The translations under genes and the position numbers were made by a program. The notes under the pieces were generated by a model. The model did not search any database. It worked only from the letters and a program-made list of their open reading frames with translations, and was not told where the DNA came from. 64,000 nucleotides of DNA, from contig JACPRH010000037.1 in the NCBI GenBank assembly GCA_016190055.1, forward strand, positions 1 to 64,000. The letters run 5' to 3'. Positions 1-8,229 of this stretch are shown one piece after another. How positions within the stretch are numbered: position 1 is the first letter of the stretch; every line of letters begins with the position of its first letter. Source of the stretch: Nitrososphaerota archaeon (GTDB lineage Archaea; Thermoproteota; Nitrososphaeria; Nitrososphaerales; JACPRH01).

Positions 1-585
1 AGCGAGAACAAGGCGAGCTCAGTAGGGCTTCTTCACCTAATCACCGCTGTTCCAGATTTCACTCCAAAGTTCCCATTAAGGAAAAGCGATTGGCTGGAGG
101 CTGAAACCTTCCTCGACCAGCATCGAGACGGGTTCATCATCCCAATTTCTAACACGGGGCTCGACGCCTACGACGAGTACATGCAGGGCTTCCGCACCCT
201 GATGACTATGTGGAGCTGGATACATGAAGCCTCCGAAGAAACTATTCTGGAGAGGCACGGCGTAGAGCCTGGAGACCTTCACAGATCAGTCGAGAACGCG
301 GACTGGCTCCTCTACTCACTTGGCGAAGTATGCAAAATACTTGGGCGAGCCGAACCCCTCCAAGAAATCGACGCCCTCCGAAGACGAGTCAAATACGGAG
401 TGAAACAGGAACTCCTACAACTCACCGCACTCGAAGGCGTAGGCCGAGTCCGAGCCAGATCACTCTACAGCGCAGGCTACACAGACCTAAACAAGTTGAG
501 AAAAGTCTCCGCGGAACGGATATCTGAAGTCGCGAAAATCGGGCCCACAGTAGCACGGAAGATAAAGGAGCAGCTAAACGAGTGA
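1..585 (+). CDS. Hel308/Ski2-type DNA helicase, C-terminal part (5' end outside window)
   Basis: The reading frame is open from base 1, so only the last ~194 residues are seen. Family knowledge: Hel308 is a superfamily 2 3'-5' helicase acting at stalled forks. What is visible is the end of the helical ratchet region and the C-terminal helix-hairpin-helix domain. The stretch MWSWIHEASEETILERHGV followed by a DLHRSVENADWLLYS segment is typical of Hel308-like proteins. A QLTALEGVGRVRARSLYSAG hairpin (DNA) bases ~418-480) and a second hairpin with IGPTVARKI near the end follow. The motor motifs lie upstream of the window. It overlaps the next gene by 3 bases (GTGA), so the two are probably co-transcribed. 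Another Ski2-like helicase cannot be excluded. Confidence 0.8.
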   Translation, partial: SENKASSVGLLHLITAVPDFTPKFPLRKSDWLEAETFLDQHRDGFIIPISNTGLDAYDEYMQGFRTLMTMWSWIHEASEETILERHGVEPGDLHRSVENADWLLYSLGEVCKILGRAEPLQEIDALRRRVKYGVKQELLQLTALEGVGRVRARSLYSAGYTDLNKLRKVSAERISEVAKIGPTVARKIKEQLNE

Positions 586-1910
586 AGCGAGAACGGAGAA
601 TTAACGGCTACGCCTGCCTAATCGAAGCTGGAGAAGAACACGACCTAGATCAGCATCTCACCAAAGCATTAGAGACGATGAGACACAGAGCTTGGGCAGG
701 CTACCAATACACTGTAAACAAGACTAGCAGTAGGAGCAAAATTGCTGTCGGATACTGTCTCGACGGCGAAGACGCTGTAGAAACCGCGGCGCCTATCCAC
801 GGAAACATATACTACAGCAAAAATCTAAACACACCTGGCGAGATAGAGCGGCTGGCTGAGGACCCAGCTAAACTGGCCGCAGCGTTAAGAGAGGTAGATG
901 GTGACTACGCCATTCTTTTTCCCAGTGAAGAAAAAGTCGTTTTTGCACGAGATCCTCTCGGAGTTAAGCCGTTGTTTATCGGTAGAAGTGAAAAGCGAGT
1001 CGGTATAGCGTCGGAGGCGAAAGCGCTGAAGGCAGTAGGGTTGGAAGCTGAGTCGGTGCAGCCGGGGTTTGTTTACCAGGCATCCTTGGAAGGTATAGTC
1101 CGATTTCCAATAAGAAGCGCCAGTGGATCAGGTCAGCTGCACGTTGGTTTGGAGGAGGCCACTGAGACTGTTCTGGAGTTGTTGAGGAGATCTGTTGAAC
1201 GACGGATTAAAGGAGGAAGGATTGCAATAGGCTTCTCAGGAGGAGTCGATAGCTCGCTTCTGACGCTCCTAGCATCGCAGATTGGAGATGTTAAGCTGGT
1301 GTCGGTGTATGCGTCAGGGTCGAGGGATGAGGTGAATGTTAAAGCATCGGCTAGGCTTCTCGGACTCGATCTGGTTGAGGTCGCCTTGACCCCTAGGGCG
1401 GTGGCTGAGAAAATCGAGAGGATTGCCGAGATCACTGAGAAGCAGAGCGCAATGGACATAGCTATAGGGATGGCGATTAACACAGTCGCTTCAACGGCTC
1501 GTGACGAAGGATGCGACTGCCTGCTCCTCGGACAGCTAGCTGACGAGCTTTTCGGAGGCTACCGGAGATATCTGCGAGTCTACAGCGAAGAGGGAGCTGA
1601 AGCCGCGCATAGAGCTATGGTGAAAGACACCTTGGGAGCCTATTCAGCCAACTTCGAGCGCGACGAAGCAGCAGCCTCACCTTACACAGACCTCCGATTG
1701 CCCTATGCTTCACTAGAACTCGCTGAATACGCATTATCGTTAAACCTACAGCTTAAGATAAATCCTGAAAACGATGAACGAAAAATCGTGCTACGAAAGG
1801 CAGCGCTACAAGCAGGTGTACCTAAGGAGCTTGCCCTGAAGCCTAAGAAAGCACTCCAGTTCAGCTCAAACCTACAGAAAATAGTCTCGAACAACATACC
1901 AGCCCGTTAA
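582..1910 (+). CDS. Asparagine synthetase-like protein with a degenerate glutaminase domain
   Basis: 442 residues from a GTG that overlaps the helicase stop; a GATAAAGGAG ribosome-binding site lies 11 bases upstream. The C-terminal half has the ATP pyrophosphatase loop SGGVDSS (~residue 219) and LADELFGGYRRY, as in AsnB. The N-terminal half keeps the class II glutamine amidotransferase layout (MRHRAWAGYQ in place of the HRGPDG region; GDYAILF; FARDPLGVKPLF). However, the protein begins MKRERRINGYACLIE, so the Cys that must directly follow the initiator Met for glutamine hydrolysis is absent. It may use ammonia, or transfer nitrogen or adenylate to another substrate. The assignment to the AsnB superfamily is firm; the reaction is not. 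Confidence 0.85.
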   Translation: MKRERRINGYACLIEAGEEHDLDQHLTKALETMRHRAWAGYQYTVNKTSSRSKIAVGYCLDGEDAVETAAPIHGNIYYSKNLNTPGEIERLAEDPAKLAAALREVDGDYAILFPSEEKVVFARDPLGVKPLFIGRSEKRVGIASEAKALKAVGLEAESVQPGFVYQASLEGIVRFPIRSASGSGQLHVGLEEATETVLELLRRSVERRIKGGRIAIGFSGGVDSSLLTLLASQIGDVKLVSVYASGSRDEVNVKASARLLGLDLVEVALTPRAVAEKIERIAEITEKQSAMDIAIGMAINTVASTARDEGCDCLLLGQLADELFGGYRRYLRVYSEEGAEAAHRAMVKDTLGAYSANFERDEAAASPYTDLRLPYASLELAEYALSLNLQLKINPENDERKIVLRKAALQAGVPKELALKPKKALQFSSNLQKIVSNNIPAR

Positions 1911-1968
1911 AACCGGGTTCACTTACAGGACGAAAACGTCTATATGCGATGAAGCCGATTAAGCACCT

Positions 1969-2070
1969 ATGAGTCAAGAAAGGCAAGAGTACAAGTGCAA
2001 CACATGCGGAGCCACCTTTGCCAACAGAGAAGAACTCAAAGAGCACAACAGAAAGTCTCACGGAATGTAG
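1969..2070 (+). CDS. 33-residue single C2H2 zinc-finger protein
   Basis: A very short ATG-to-TAG frame encodes one complete classical zinc finger. Residues C10 and C13 (CNTC), F17, L23, H26 and H31 give C-x2-C-x12-H-x4-H with the hydrophobic core residues in the standard places. The protein is little more than the finger, with a charged N-terminal tail. Tiny single-finger proteins of this kind occur across archaea and are thought to bind nucleic acid; no specific role is established. It follows the asparagine synthetase-like gene by 58 bases on the same strand. The exact zinc-ligand pattern in so short a frame makes chance unlikely. Confidence 0.8.
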   Translation: MSQERQEYKCNTCGATFANREELKEHNRKSHGM

Positions 2071-2166
2071 AGAGCCACCGAATAAAAAACACTGCACCGT
2101 AACTGAACAGATCTTATAACGCAAGAGCATACTGATGATTCTGGTGAGGAAAGCCGGATATGAAGT

Positions 2167-2217
2167 GTAGCGGGTTTAGGCCGTTGTTAGGTTCCTTCGT
2201 CAGAGCCTGCCTGCTAC
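2167..2217. terminator. Hairpin between convergent genes, possible terminator
   Basis: GTAGCGGG (2167-2174) pairs with CCTGCTAC (2210-2217) through 8 pairs including one G-T. An inner AGGC/GCCT pairing (2178-2181, 2205-2208) extends it. It lies where the zinc-finger transcript (plus) and the L30 transcript (minus) meet, and its right arm touches the L30 stop codon. Termination is a guess from position. Confidence 0.25.
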
Positions 2218-2681
2218 AGCATCTTTTCTACGATTTTAGCTAGATCTGGGTTTGCGCCCAGTACTCCGCCTTGACCGAAGTTTCTGCGAGTTGATCTTCT
2301 GAAGCCGCCTCTTGGAGGTGACAGTGCAAATGAGGGTTTTACTCCCTTCAAGTTTTGCATATTCACCTTGGCTTCAGCTAGGTCTGCAGCGAGCTTGTCT
2401 AGACTCTCGAAGCCGAGGCCGTTAACGTTTTCGAGTAGCAGCGGCTTCCATCCTTCTAGACGACCGCGCTTCTCCAGAATCTTCTTGATAATCTCCGGTT
2501 CAGCTTCACACCATGCGACGTGTTCCTTAGCCTTCTGAAGCATACCTAGGTAGGTAGGCTCGTCAGGCAAGATTGTGGCTCGGAACCTCGTTTCAATATT
2601 CAGGTTCTCAAGGGTTTTCCTCACATCGAAAGGTGTGTTTACCATTCCCCGCATGTTGACGACTAGGAAGCTCTTACCCAT
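2214..2681 (-). CDS. rpl30: Ribosomal protein uL30 (L30)
   Basis: 155 residues, the usual archaeal length, much longer than bacterial L30. It is a large-subunit protein. Seen: the MVNTPFDVRKTLENLNIETRF segment (shortened here) of the L30 fold near the N-terminus, a long helical middle, and a basic glycine-rich tail (SPPRGGFRRSTRRNFGQGG) like that of the archaeal/eukaryotic L7-type extension. It is the last gene of the minus-strand operon, 5 bases after S5. In most archaea L15 and SecY follow here; in this window they are elsewhere (18.0k, opposite strand). Confidence 0.93.
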   Translation of the reverse strand: MGKSFLVVNMRGMVNTPFDVRKTLENLNIETRFRATILPDEPTYLGMLQKAKEHVAWCEAEPEIIKKILEKRGRLEGWKPLLLENVNGLGFESLDKLAADLAEAKVNMQNLKGVKPSFALSPPRGGFRRSTRRNFGQGGVLGANPDLAKIVEKML

Positions 2682-2686
2682 TGTGT

Positions 2687-3322
2687 TTACACCGCCATTA
2701 CGTTAAGACCGTGGATCTTCTTCAGGGCGTCGTATATTGCGTAGGCGAGTGATGATGCTGTACTTGTAGAACCGTAGGTTCTAGTCCAGACGTCTTCTAT
2801 ACCAGCTAGCGCCAAGAGGTTTCGCATCGTCTCACCTGCGACCAGCCCAAGACCTTTAGGTCCAGGGATCATCTCAACCTTTACGCTGCCGCCTTTGCCG
2901 CTTGTCTTGAAAGGTACTGAGTGAAGCCTACCGCATTTGCACTCCCAGCTTCCGCAGCCTAGGCGAACTGGGATAATGTTGAGCAGAGAATTGTTGGTCG
3001 CCTTCTCGATTGCACTCCTCATCTGAGGAGCCTTGCCGCGGCCGACCCCGAACCATCCGTGTCCGTCGCCGACTGCTACGATTGCGATGAACCGAGTTAG
3101 CTCACCTGCGTCAGTCTGCTTCTGAACAATACCGGCGCTGACAACCTCGCTTCTAACATCAGGAAGGAGTGTTCTTACGATCTCAGATTCCTTGATCCTC
3201 CAGCCGTTCTCAAAGATCTCGTCCATCGAGGTCACCTTTCCGGTGGCGACTAACGATCCTAACCGGGTCTTTGGAACCCATTCCTTCACAGAGTCTTCTT
3301 CGTATCTTCTAGAGCGATCCAT
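2687..3322 (-). CDS. rps5: Ribosomal protein uS5 (S5)
   Basis: 211 residues. A small-subunit protein at the mRNA entry/decoding region. The double-stranded RNA-binding-like S5 N-domain is seen as RFIAIVAVGDGHGWFGVGRGKA (split at the glycines: IVAVGDGHGWFGVG), and the C-terminal domain as KGLGLVAGETMRNLLALAGI followed by TYGSTSTASSLAYA. Archaeal features are the N-terminal extension (EEDSVKEWVPKTRLG) and the CxC/GxC cysteine-containing insert near residue 125. It is 4 bases from L18 upstream and 5 bases before L30, so it is tightly co-transcribed. Confidence 0.95.
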   Translation of the reverse strand: MDRSRRYEEDSVKEWVPKTRLGSLVATGKVTSMDEIFENGWRIKESEIVRTLLPDVRSEVVSAGIVQKQTDAGELTRFIAIVAVGDGHGWFGVGRGKAPQMRSAIEKATNNSLLNIIPVRLGCGSWECKCGRLHSVPFKTSGKGGSVKVEMIPGPKGLGLVAGETMRNLLALAGIEDVWTRTYGSTSTASSLAYAIYDALKKIHGLNVMAV

Positions 3323-3326
3323 ACCT

Positions 3327-3923
3327 TTACTCCGTCACCCCATAGGTTTTCTGAATCTTCTTCTTAGTCTCTTCGAAGTGATCCGGATATTCCTCAGGCT
3401 TCAACCCCATCTTCATCATTCTTGAAAACCGTTTTGCATACGCCTCTTTATCCTGCTCTGAAAGAGACTTCGCGTACTCCGCGATATGCTCACCTCGAAG
3501 CCGCTCATCAGCTGGCAGCACATCCTCTTCAGCAGGCACATTTACGCCCGCATCGATGATTCCCTTCAGAACCGCTGAGAGCCTAGAGCCGCCTGCGAAG
3601 CGCCTCAACCCTGCGTATAGCACAGCTTCATTCACACCTGCCTTAACCGCCTTCAAACCAGCAATTAGACCAGTCAGGTATGCGCCGGGTATGCTCTTAC
3701 CGGAGCCCTTCCAACCAATCTTATACAACTCCTGAGAGTTGGCTGATGCAACCACCTGATCGCCTTCTTGTGTAGGCTTCGAAAACTGGACGCTGACATT
3801 CTTGTCGCTGATCCTCGGTGTGACGAAGACCGAGCGGCTCATCAGGATGTTCTTCCGCTTACGATAATCAGTCTTCCCTTTGCGTCTTCTCTTGAGAATA
3901 TACACATGCTTTGTATTGGACAT
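3327..3923 (-). CDS. rpl18: Ribosomal protein uL18 (L18)
   Basis: 198 residues, the long archaeal/eukaryotic (L5e-like) form. It binds 5S rRNA in the central protuberance. Seen: an N-terminal basic strand (KRRRKGKTDYRKRKN), a core with VFVTPRISDKNVSVQF and SGKSIPGAYLTGLIAGLKA, and a C-terminal helical extension (FSRMMKMGLKPEEYPDHF) that bacteria lack. It sits between L19e (25 bases upstream) and S5 (4 bases downstream). Confidence 0.95.
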   Translation of the reverse strand: MSNTKHVYILKRRRKGKTDYRKRKNILMSRSVFVTPRISDKNVSVQFSKPTQEGDQVVASANSQELYKIGWKGSGKSIPGAYLTGLIAGLKAVKAGVNEAVLYAGLRRFAGGSRLSAVLKGIIDAGVNVPAEEDVLPADERLRGEHIAEYAKSLSEQDKEAYAKRFSRMMKMGLKPEEYPDHFEETKKKIQKTYGVTE

Positions 3924-3948
3924 ACTATCTTTCTCCTTCTTTCTTCCT

Positions 3949-4386
3949 CTACTTCTTGTACTGTTTGATTATGCTGTCTAAGTGCTTGAGTGACCTGATT
4001 TGTCCACCTTTGATTTGGCGATACATGGTATCGAAGGTCTTAGCGTTAATCTCTCCCCGGTCTCTCAGAACCTTTATTCTTCCACGGAGAGATCTAACCT
4101 TCGTAACCCAGATGGTCTTCTTCCCGCGCCTAGCACCTTTAGCTCCCTCCTTAGAACCGGAGCCTCGGCCTCGCTTCCTAATCTTAATAGCTCGCAGACG
4201 GGCACGACCTCTTGAAACTCCTGTCTTAGGCGCAATAACGATGGCTCCGTTGCTCACCAGGCCTCTAATCGCTTCTCTGGTAATTGCGTCAAATATATCT
4301 TCAGAGGCTTCGGGATTGAATTTGATCCTGCTCTTCCCTACGCCGAGGAGATCCGCGGCCATCCGCTTCTTCATTGTAAGATTCAT
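3949..4386 (-). CDS. rpl19e: Ribosomal protein eL19 (L19e)
   Basis: 145 residues, typical for archaeal L19e, which has no bacterial homologue. It is a large-subunit protein reaching toward the small subunit. Visible signature: MKKRMAADLLGVGKSRIKF at the N-terminus, then the basic GVSRGRARLRAIKIRKRGRG stretch and the helical tail VRSLRGRIKVLRDRGEINA. Its start lies 18 bases after the L32e stop. Another Met four codons inside is an alternative start. Confidence 0.95.
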   Translation of the reverse strand: MNLTMKKRMAADLLGVGKSRIKFNPEASEDIFDAITREAIRGLVSNGAIVIAPKTGVSRGRARLRAIKIRKRGRGSGSKEGAKGARRGKKTIWVTKVRSLRGRIKVLRDRGEINAKTFDTMYRQIKGGQIRSLKHLDSIIKQYKK

Positions 4387-4404
4387 CTCATGCTCGCCGT
4401 CCCG

Positions 4405-5028
4405 CTACGTCTCCTTCTCGCTTATCACCCTTATGCCGCAGGGGTTCAAGACCTTCAACCCGAGCTCATCAGCCCGATTGATAATTGCCTGCCTCTTTCG
4501 CGCACCGAGGCCAGAAGCTAATCGGACAGCATCAGTCTCAGGGTTCAATCCATCAAGACCCTTCAGGTTGTCAACTAAGACATCTCTGAAACCAGATGGA
4601 TGTAATCCGCGGGCGGCAACTGGTCCTCTGTAGCCAACTTTGACTAACCTAGGCCAGCCCTTGACCATCTTTCGCACCTTGTTGTCAAGCCCCTTCGGCT
4701 TACGCCAGTTCTCCTTAAGTCTAGTATAACGCCAGCTCTCAGGTCTCTGGAAGGCAGGCCGACCATCTGCGATCTCAGCCCTCAGCTTCAGCAGCGCTTG
4801 GACCTTCGCAGCTCTGGCAACCGCTTCTTCGCTCAACGGCTTCTTCGCAACTCTACTTCTCACCGTTTTCTTCAACGGTTTTGTAGGCTTCGCTGCCTCG
4901 GCTTTGGTTTCCTTTCCCCTGCTCTTCGCTGAGGCTTCGGAGGGCTTTGTAGCCTTCTCCGGCTTAGCCTTGGTCTTCCCTTTGACCTGCTTCTTATCGG
5001 GTTTACTGCTCGCCTCTCCTCTTTTCAT
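4405..5028 (-). CDS. rpl32e: Ribosomal protein eL32 (L32e) with a long Lys/Ala-rich N-terminus
   Basis: 207 residues. The last ~130 are ordinary L32e: RPAFQRPESWRYTRLKENWR, PSGFRDVLVDNLKGLDGL, ASGLGARKRQAIINRADEL. The first ~75 residues are a low-complexity Lys/Ala/Glu/Thr extension, much as in several archaeal L32e proteins, and are presumably disordered and rRNA-contacting. The ATG lies inside the end of L6 (26-base overlap), so translation is coupled. No later ATG precedes the conserved core closely, which favours keeping the extension. Confidence 0.93.
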   Translation of the reverse strand: MKRGEASSKPDKKQVKGKTKAKPEKATKPSEASAKSRGKETKAEAAKPTKPLKKTVRSRVAKKPLSEEAVARAAKVQALLKLRAEIADGRPAFQRPESWRYTRLKENWRKPKGLDNKVRKMVKGWPRLVKVGYRGPVAARGLHPSGFRDVLVDNLKGLDGLNPETDAVRLASGLGARKRQAIINRADELGLKVLNPCGIRVISEKET

Positions 5029-5569
5029 AGATATACACTCCGTCTAGAAAGACCCGTTGATCTTTCCGTCTAACAGTTGTTGCCTGCTCAATGTTAGCTG
5101 CAGTTTGACCAACGTCGTCCACAGATATTCCTGTTACGACGACATCATCCTCCTGCACCTCCACCTTAGAGTCTCCGATTATCTTCGCGACTCTCGGAGA
5201 CCGTTCACCGTAGAAGTTCTCCACGTGAACCTCATCTCCCTTAACCTTGACGGTTATAGGGAAGTGAGCAAAGGCCACCTTCAATCTATATGTAAAGCCT
5301 TTGGTGCAGCCAACAATCATGTTGTTAACAATTGATCTGGCGGTGCTCATAGTTGCGAGATGCTGCTTCCTCGTGCTGAACGGCCTAATCGTAACTGCAC
5401 GACCATCTAAGGAAATATCTGCTCTAATCTTGACAAAGTCTCGACTAACCTCGCCTAGAGGACCCTTCAAGGTCAACGTACGACCAGAATACGTAGCCTC
5501 GACGCCCTCTGGGAACTCAACGATCTCTTCAGGAAGATCCTTCTTCTTAGCGCTAGTAGACGTAGCCAA
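5003..5569 (-). CDS. rpl6: Ribosomal protein uL6 (L6)
   Basis: 188 residues from a TTG at 5569. This start is chosen because GGAGGA (5582-5577) sits 7 bases upstream and because it gives MATSTSAKKKDLPEEIVEFP, a normal archaeal beginning. The frame is open further upstream, but an earlier start would only add residues read from within S8. L6 lies near the GTPase-associated centre. Two repeated L6 domains are seen: GVEATYSGRTLTLKGPLGEV and VHVENFYGERSPRVAKIIGD. It overlaps S8 by 17 bases and L32e by 26 bases. Confidence 0.93.
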   Translation of the reverse strand: MATSTSAKKKDLPEEIVEFPEGVEATYSGRTLTLKGPLGEVSRDFVKIRADISLDGRAVTIRPFSTRKQHLATMSTARSIVNNMIVGCTKGFTYRLKVAFAHFPITVKVKGDEVHVENFYGERSPRVAKIIGDSKVEVQEDDVVVTGISVDDVGQTAANIEQATTVRRKDQRVFLDGVYIYEKRRGEQ

Positions 5570-5945
5570 GTAATCTTCCTCCAATGTTTTCACTCTGCGC
5601 CTCAACGTGCGACATTACGCCCTGCGGAGTCGATACAATCAGTATGCCGACACCGACGGCCGGTAGGTATTGCCGCTCCCACCGGGAGTACCCGTCCTTG
5701 TTGACCGAGAACCTTGGTGATATGACACCGCAGCGATTGATTCTGCCTAGAAGCTGTATGCGCAGCTTGCCTAGTAGACCGTCGTCGATGAACTCGAACT
5801 CGCCGATGTACTTGTGCTTCTGCATCGTCCGGAGTACTTCACTGGCTAGCTTCGAAGCTGGGATAACGAGGCACTCCTTCTTGTGGCGAATCTCGTTGTT
5901 ATAGATTGATGAAAAGAGGTTTGGTAGAATTTGTTTTGCTGGCAT
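5553..5945 (-). CDS. rps8: Ribosomal protein uS8 (S8)
   Basis: 130 residues, standard archaeal length. It binds the central domain of 16S rRNA. Signatures seen: N-terminal LPNLFSSIYNNEIRHKKECL, middle VLRTMQKHKYIGEFEFIDD, and the C-terminal GILIVSTPQGVMSHVEAQ with GGRLLGYVY at the end. It follows S14 by 24 bases. Its final codons contain the ribosome-binding site and start of L6, so the two are translationally coupled. Confidence 0.96.
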   Translation of the reverse strand: MPAKQILPNLFSSIYNNEIRHKKECLVIPASKLASEVLRTMQKHKYIGEFEFIDDGLLGKLRIQLLGRINRCGVISPRFSVNKDGYSRWERQYLPAVGVGILIVSTPQGVMSHVEAQSENIGGRLLGYVY

Positions 5946-5969
5946 TTTGTCTCACTCACTTATTCATCC

Positions 5970-6134
5970 TTAACTATACTTTGCGAAACCGATTTTCGCC
6001 GCTACTTCTCGGAAGCATTGACGGCAAAGCATCAGATTATACTTTTGAATCACGGCGGTGTAGTTTCCGCATCGCTTGCAGTGCCTAGAACCTTTACCGT
6101 ACTTTCGAGCCTTTCCGTGTCTTACCTTCACCAT
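5970..6134 (-). CDS. rps14: Ribosomal protein uS14, zinc-binding type
   Basis: 54 residues (ATG at 6134, TAA at 5970-5972). The sequence begins [18 protein letters not shown] and carries two CxxC pairs, C19-x2-C22 (CKRC) and C37-x2-C40 (CRQC), the zinc ribbon of archaeal S14. It ends [12 protein letters not shown], as expected for the family. It sits in its normal place between L5 (1 base upstream) and S8 (24 bases downstream). Confidence 0.95.
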   Translation of the reverse strand: MVKVRHGKARKYGKGSRHCKRCGNYTAVIQKYNLMLCRQCFREVAAKIGFAKYS

Positions 6135-6135
6135 G

Positions 6136-6675
6136 TTATACTATCTCCACCTTTAACTCATTCTTGAAAAACTCAGCGGCCTCTTCAGGGGTAACCTGTT
6201 GCTTATGACCTATCTTTGAGGTTGCGCGTCGTCGCCTCGCCACCCTGTAACCTGGTCTTTCAAGCACAACTGATACATCCATTCCGAAGATACCGATATC
6301 AGGATCGTATTTCATTCCCGGTATCTCGATATGCTCGTGAACACCGAATGAGCAGTTGCCGGTTCTGTCAAAAGCGCTTCGGTTAACACGGTTAGTCTTC
6401 GCGACTAGAAGACGCTTCAACGTGTCTACTGCCCTTTGACCTCTTAGGGTAACGCTGGCGCCGATAGGCTCACCCTTATGGATACCGAAGTTCTTCACTG
6501 TCTGCTTAGCAACACGGGAGGTCGGCTCGCTTCCAGTAAGATCCTTCAAAAGCCGCTTTGCTCGATCAACAACATCCCCTGATTTGCCTACGCCGATGTT
6601 TAGAACAATCTTGGCTACCTTGATGTTTCTCATCGGGTTCTTAGATGTCTTTACCTCAGCTGCTTCTACCGCCAT
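6136..6675 (-). CDS. rpl5: Ribosomal protein uL5 (L5)
   Basis: 179 residues. It binds 5S rRNA with L18 in the central protuberance. Seen: [18 protein letters not shown] at the N-terminus, [12 protein letters not shown] in the middle, [20 protein letters not shown] and [19 protein letters not shown] toward the end, all L5 signatures. It lies 3 bases after S4e and 1 base before S14. Confidence 0.96.
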   Translation of the reverse strand: MAVEAAEVKTSKNPMRNIKVAKIVLNIGVGKSGDVVDRAKRLLKDLTGSEPTSRVAKQTVKNFGIHKGEPIGASVTLRGQRAVDTLKRLLVAKTNRVNRSAFDRTGNCSFGVHEHIEIPGMKYDPDIGIFGMDVSVVLERPGYRVARRRRATSKIGHKQQVTPEEAAEFFKNELKVEIV

Positions 6676-6678
6676 TTA

Positions 6679-7410
6679 CTATTCGCCTCTTTTAACCGTC
6701 ACCAGCGGCTCTTCGTTCCCAATTACGATGATCATTTCAGCCGGAAGTTCTGTGATTGATCCGTCAATCTCTATGTCAACCATCTTGGATCTGGTGAATG
6801 TTCCGGGCCTAACCTCCTTGATCCGCCCGACTTTGCCAGCTCTTCGACCCTTCATAGCAAGCGCTAGTACATCGCTTTTCAACGAGGCGGTTCTAACTAT
6901 CTTTTGAGTAGGAATCTCTAGCAGTAACGAGTCCCCTGGATTCAAGGCTATCTCGCTTTCAGTCAAAACAGATCTGCCGTCGTGTAGACCATACTGGATC
7001 TTTCCTCCGCGGACAGTTGTCTTGCTGCTAACCTTCCCGATCTTCAAATTCTTCTCTGAAGCAGGTATCTCAACAGGCATAAGGACGGAGCCCTCTACAG
7101 GCACCATTCGGTAAGCCTTTTCCAGAATAGGGATGTCCACTACATCCATTAGTCCAACTGGAAAGTCCGGCGTCCGCCTCACAACACCGTCTATCAGAAC
7201 CTTTCCATCTCTGATTATACCCATAGCTTCTCGGTAGGTCTTCACAGCCTTCAGAATATCTCTAAGCAGCACTGCGAGAGGATAACTCTCAGCCTTCGAG
7301 TGCGGCCCAGGAGCCGTTGTAACGGTGAACTGATGGCTCTTACGATGAATAGACCAGAAGCTAGGCGCCATTGATCTCTTTGTTCGCTGATTCTCTCCTT
7401 TACGACCCAT
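6679..7410 (-). CDS. rps4e: Ribosomal protein eS4 (S4e)
   Basis: 243 residues; an archaeal/eukaryotic small-subunit protein with no bacterial counterpart in this position. It begins MGRKGENQRTKRSMAPSFW, a family signature. An S4-type RNA-binding segment (VLIDGVVRRTPDFPVGLMDV, residues ~70-90), the central S4e domain and a KOW-like C-terminal part (VGRIKEVRPGTFTRSKMVDI) follow. It lies between L24 (13 bases) and L5 (3 bases). Confidence 0.95.
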   Translation of the reverse strand: MGRKGENQRTKRSMAPSFWSIHRKSHQFTVTTAPGPHSKAESYPLAVLLRDILKAVKTYREAMGIIRDGKVLIDGVVRRTPDFPVGLMDVVDIPILEKAYRMVPVEGSVLMPVEIPASEKNLKIGKVSSKTTVRGGKIQYGLHDGRSVLTESEIALNPGDSLLLEIPTQKIVRTASLKSDVLALAMKGRRAGKVGRIKEVRPGTFTRSKMVDIEIDGSITELPAEMIIVIGNEEPLVTVKRGE

Positions 7411-7423
7411 ACTACATACTCAC

Positions 7424-7774
7424 CTAACTAGTCTTCTCCAGTACTTGTCTCCGCCACTTGTCGTCAAGGTTCAGGTTGTTAACCATAACGTTTGAGACAT
7501 GGATTTTAACCGGGACGGTTCCTCCAGCAATCTTTTCTCTAGTTACTCCTTCAATGGTTATTCTGCCTACGTCCGTCAAAACCTTGGTCACCTTGCCTTC
7601 GACGCCCTTGAACTCGCCTCGGAGCACACGGACGCTATCATTCTTTCTAACTCTAACAGATCTGGATCTAACTCTCTCCCGCAGCTCAGGTGAGAGTGTA
7701 GCCCTGACCGCGTCTGACTTTCTATGGTTCGGCGCTTCATGAGCCATTTTCCTAGATTTTCCAGGTCGAGTCAT
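7424..7774 (-). CDS. rpl24: Ribosomal protein uL24 (L24)
   Basis: 116 residues. L24 is an early large-subunit assembly protein. The KOW motif is visible in VRKNDSVRVLRGEFKGVEGK (residues ~42-61), followed by GRITIEGVTREKIAGGTVP and IHVSNVMVNNLNLDDKWR. The family-like start (HRKSDAVRATLSPELRERV) is present after ~16 extra basic residues; an ATG at residue 10 is an alternative start. Spacing is 16 bases from L14 and 13 bases to S4e. Confidence 0.94.
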   Translation of the reverse strand: MTRPGKSRKMAHEAPNHRKSDAVRATLSPELRERVRSRSVRVRKNDSVRVLRGEFKGVEGKVTKVLTDVGRITIEGVTREKIAGGTVPVKIHVSNVMVNNLNLDDKWRRQVLEKTS

Positions 7775-7790
7775 CTTTGATCAATATCTC

Positions 7791-8225
7791 CTAAACAATC
7801 ATTGGTGCAAGGTTCGCGATTCTAGGCCAGCGTTCAGCCGCCTCAGATGCAACTGGGCCTTTGATACCGGTCCCCTTCATATCACCCTCAGGGGTCATGA
7901 TGACCGCAGCATTATCCTCGAAGGAAATTCTGAGACCGTTGATTCGGCGGACAGGGTACTTTTGTCGAACGATTACTGCTCCGAAGGTTTGTCTCCTGAG
8001 CTCCGGGGGTCCCTTCTTCACCGTGACGTTGACGTAATCGCCGATAGAGGCGGACGGGGTTCGTGACCATCTTCCCTTGTACTTTGTAACCTGTATTACG
8101 GTAAGCGTCTTGGCACCAGTGTTATCGGCGCAGGTGATTACTGAGCCGACCGGGATGGAGCGTGTAACGTAGAGCTTGAACTCCTCTACTCCCTTTGCAG
8201 AAACTGCACGAGACTTTGTGGACAC
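7791..8225 (-). CDS. rpl14: Ribosomal protein uL14 (L14)
   Basis: 144 residues. It contacts the small subunit and helps form an intersubunit bridge. The signature CADNTGAKTLTVIQVTKYKG is present at ~residue 32. YVNVTVKKGPPELRRQTFGA and IRQKYP-like VIVRQKYPVRRINGLRISFED follow, ending with VASEAAERWPRIANLAPMIV. The N-terminus is about 15 residues longer than average. It lies 4 bases after S17. Confidence 0.95.
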   Translation of the reverse strand: MSTKSRAVSAKGVEEFKLYVTRSIPVGSVITCADNTGAKTLTVIQVTKYKGRWSRTPSASIGDYVNVTVKKGPPELRRQTFGAVIVRQKYPVRRINGLRISFEDNAAVIMTPEGDMKGTGIKGPVASEAAERWPRIANLAPMIV

Positions 8226-8229
8226 CGGT

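Noticed and set aside
1133-1483. Antisense frame inside the asparagine-synthetase-like gene
   Set aside because: No start signal or family feature; the sense strand is plainly coding.
2140-2160. GTGAGGAAAGCCGGAT resembles the conserved GAGGAAAGUC block of RNase P RNA
   Set aside because: Only ~75 bases separate it from the L30 stop, far too little for RNase P RNA, and no matching second conserved block is present.
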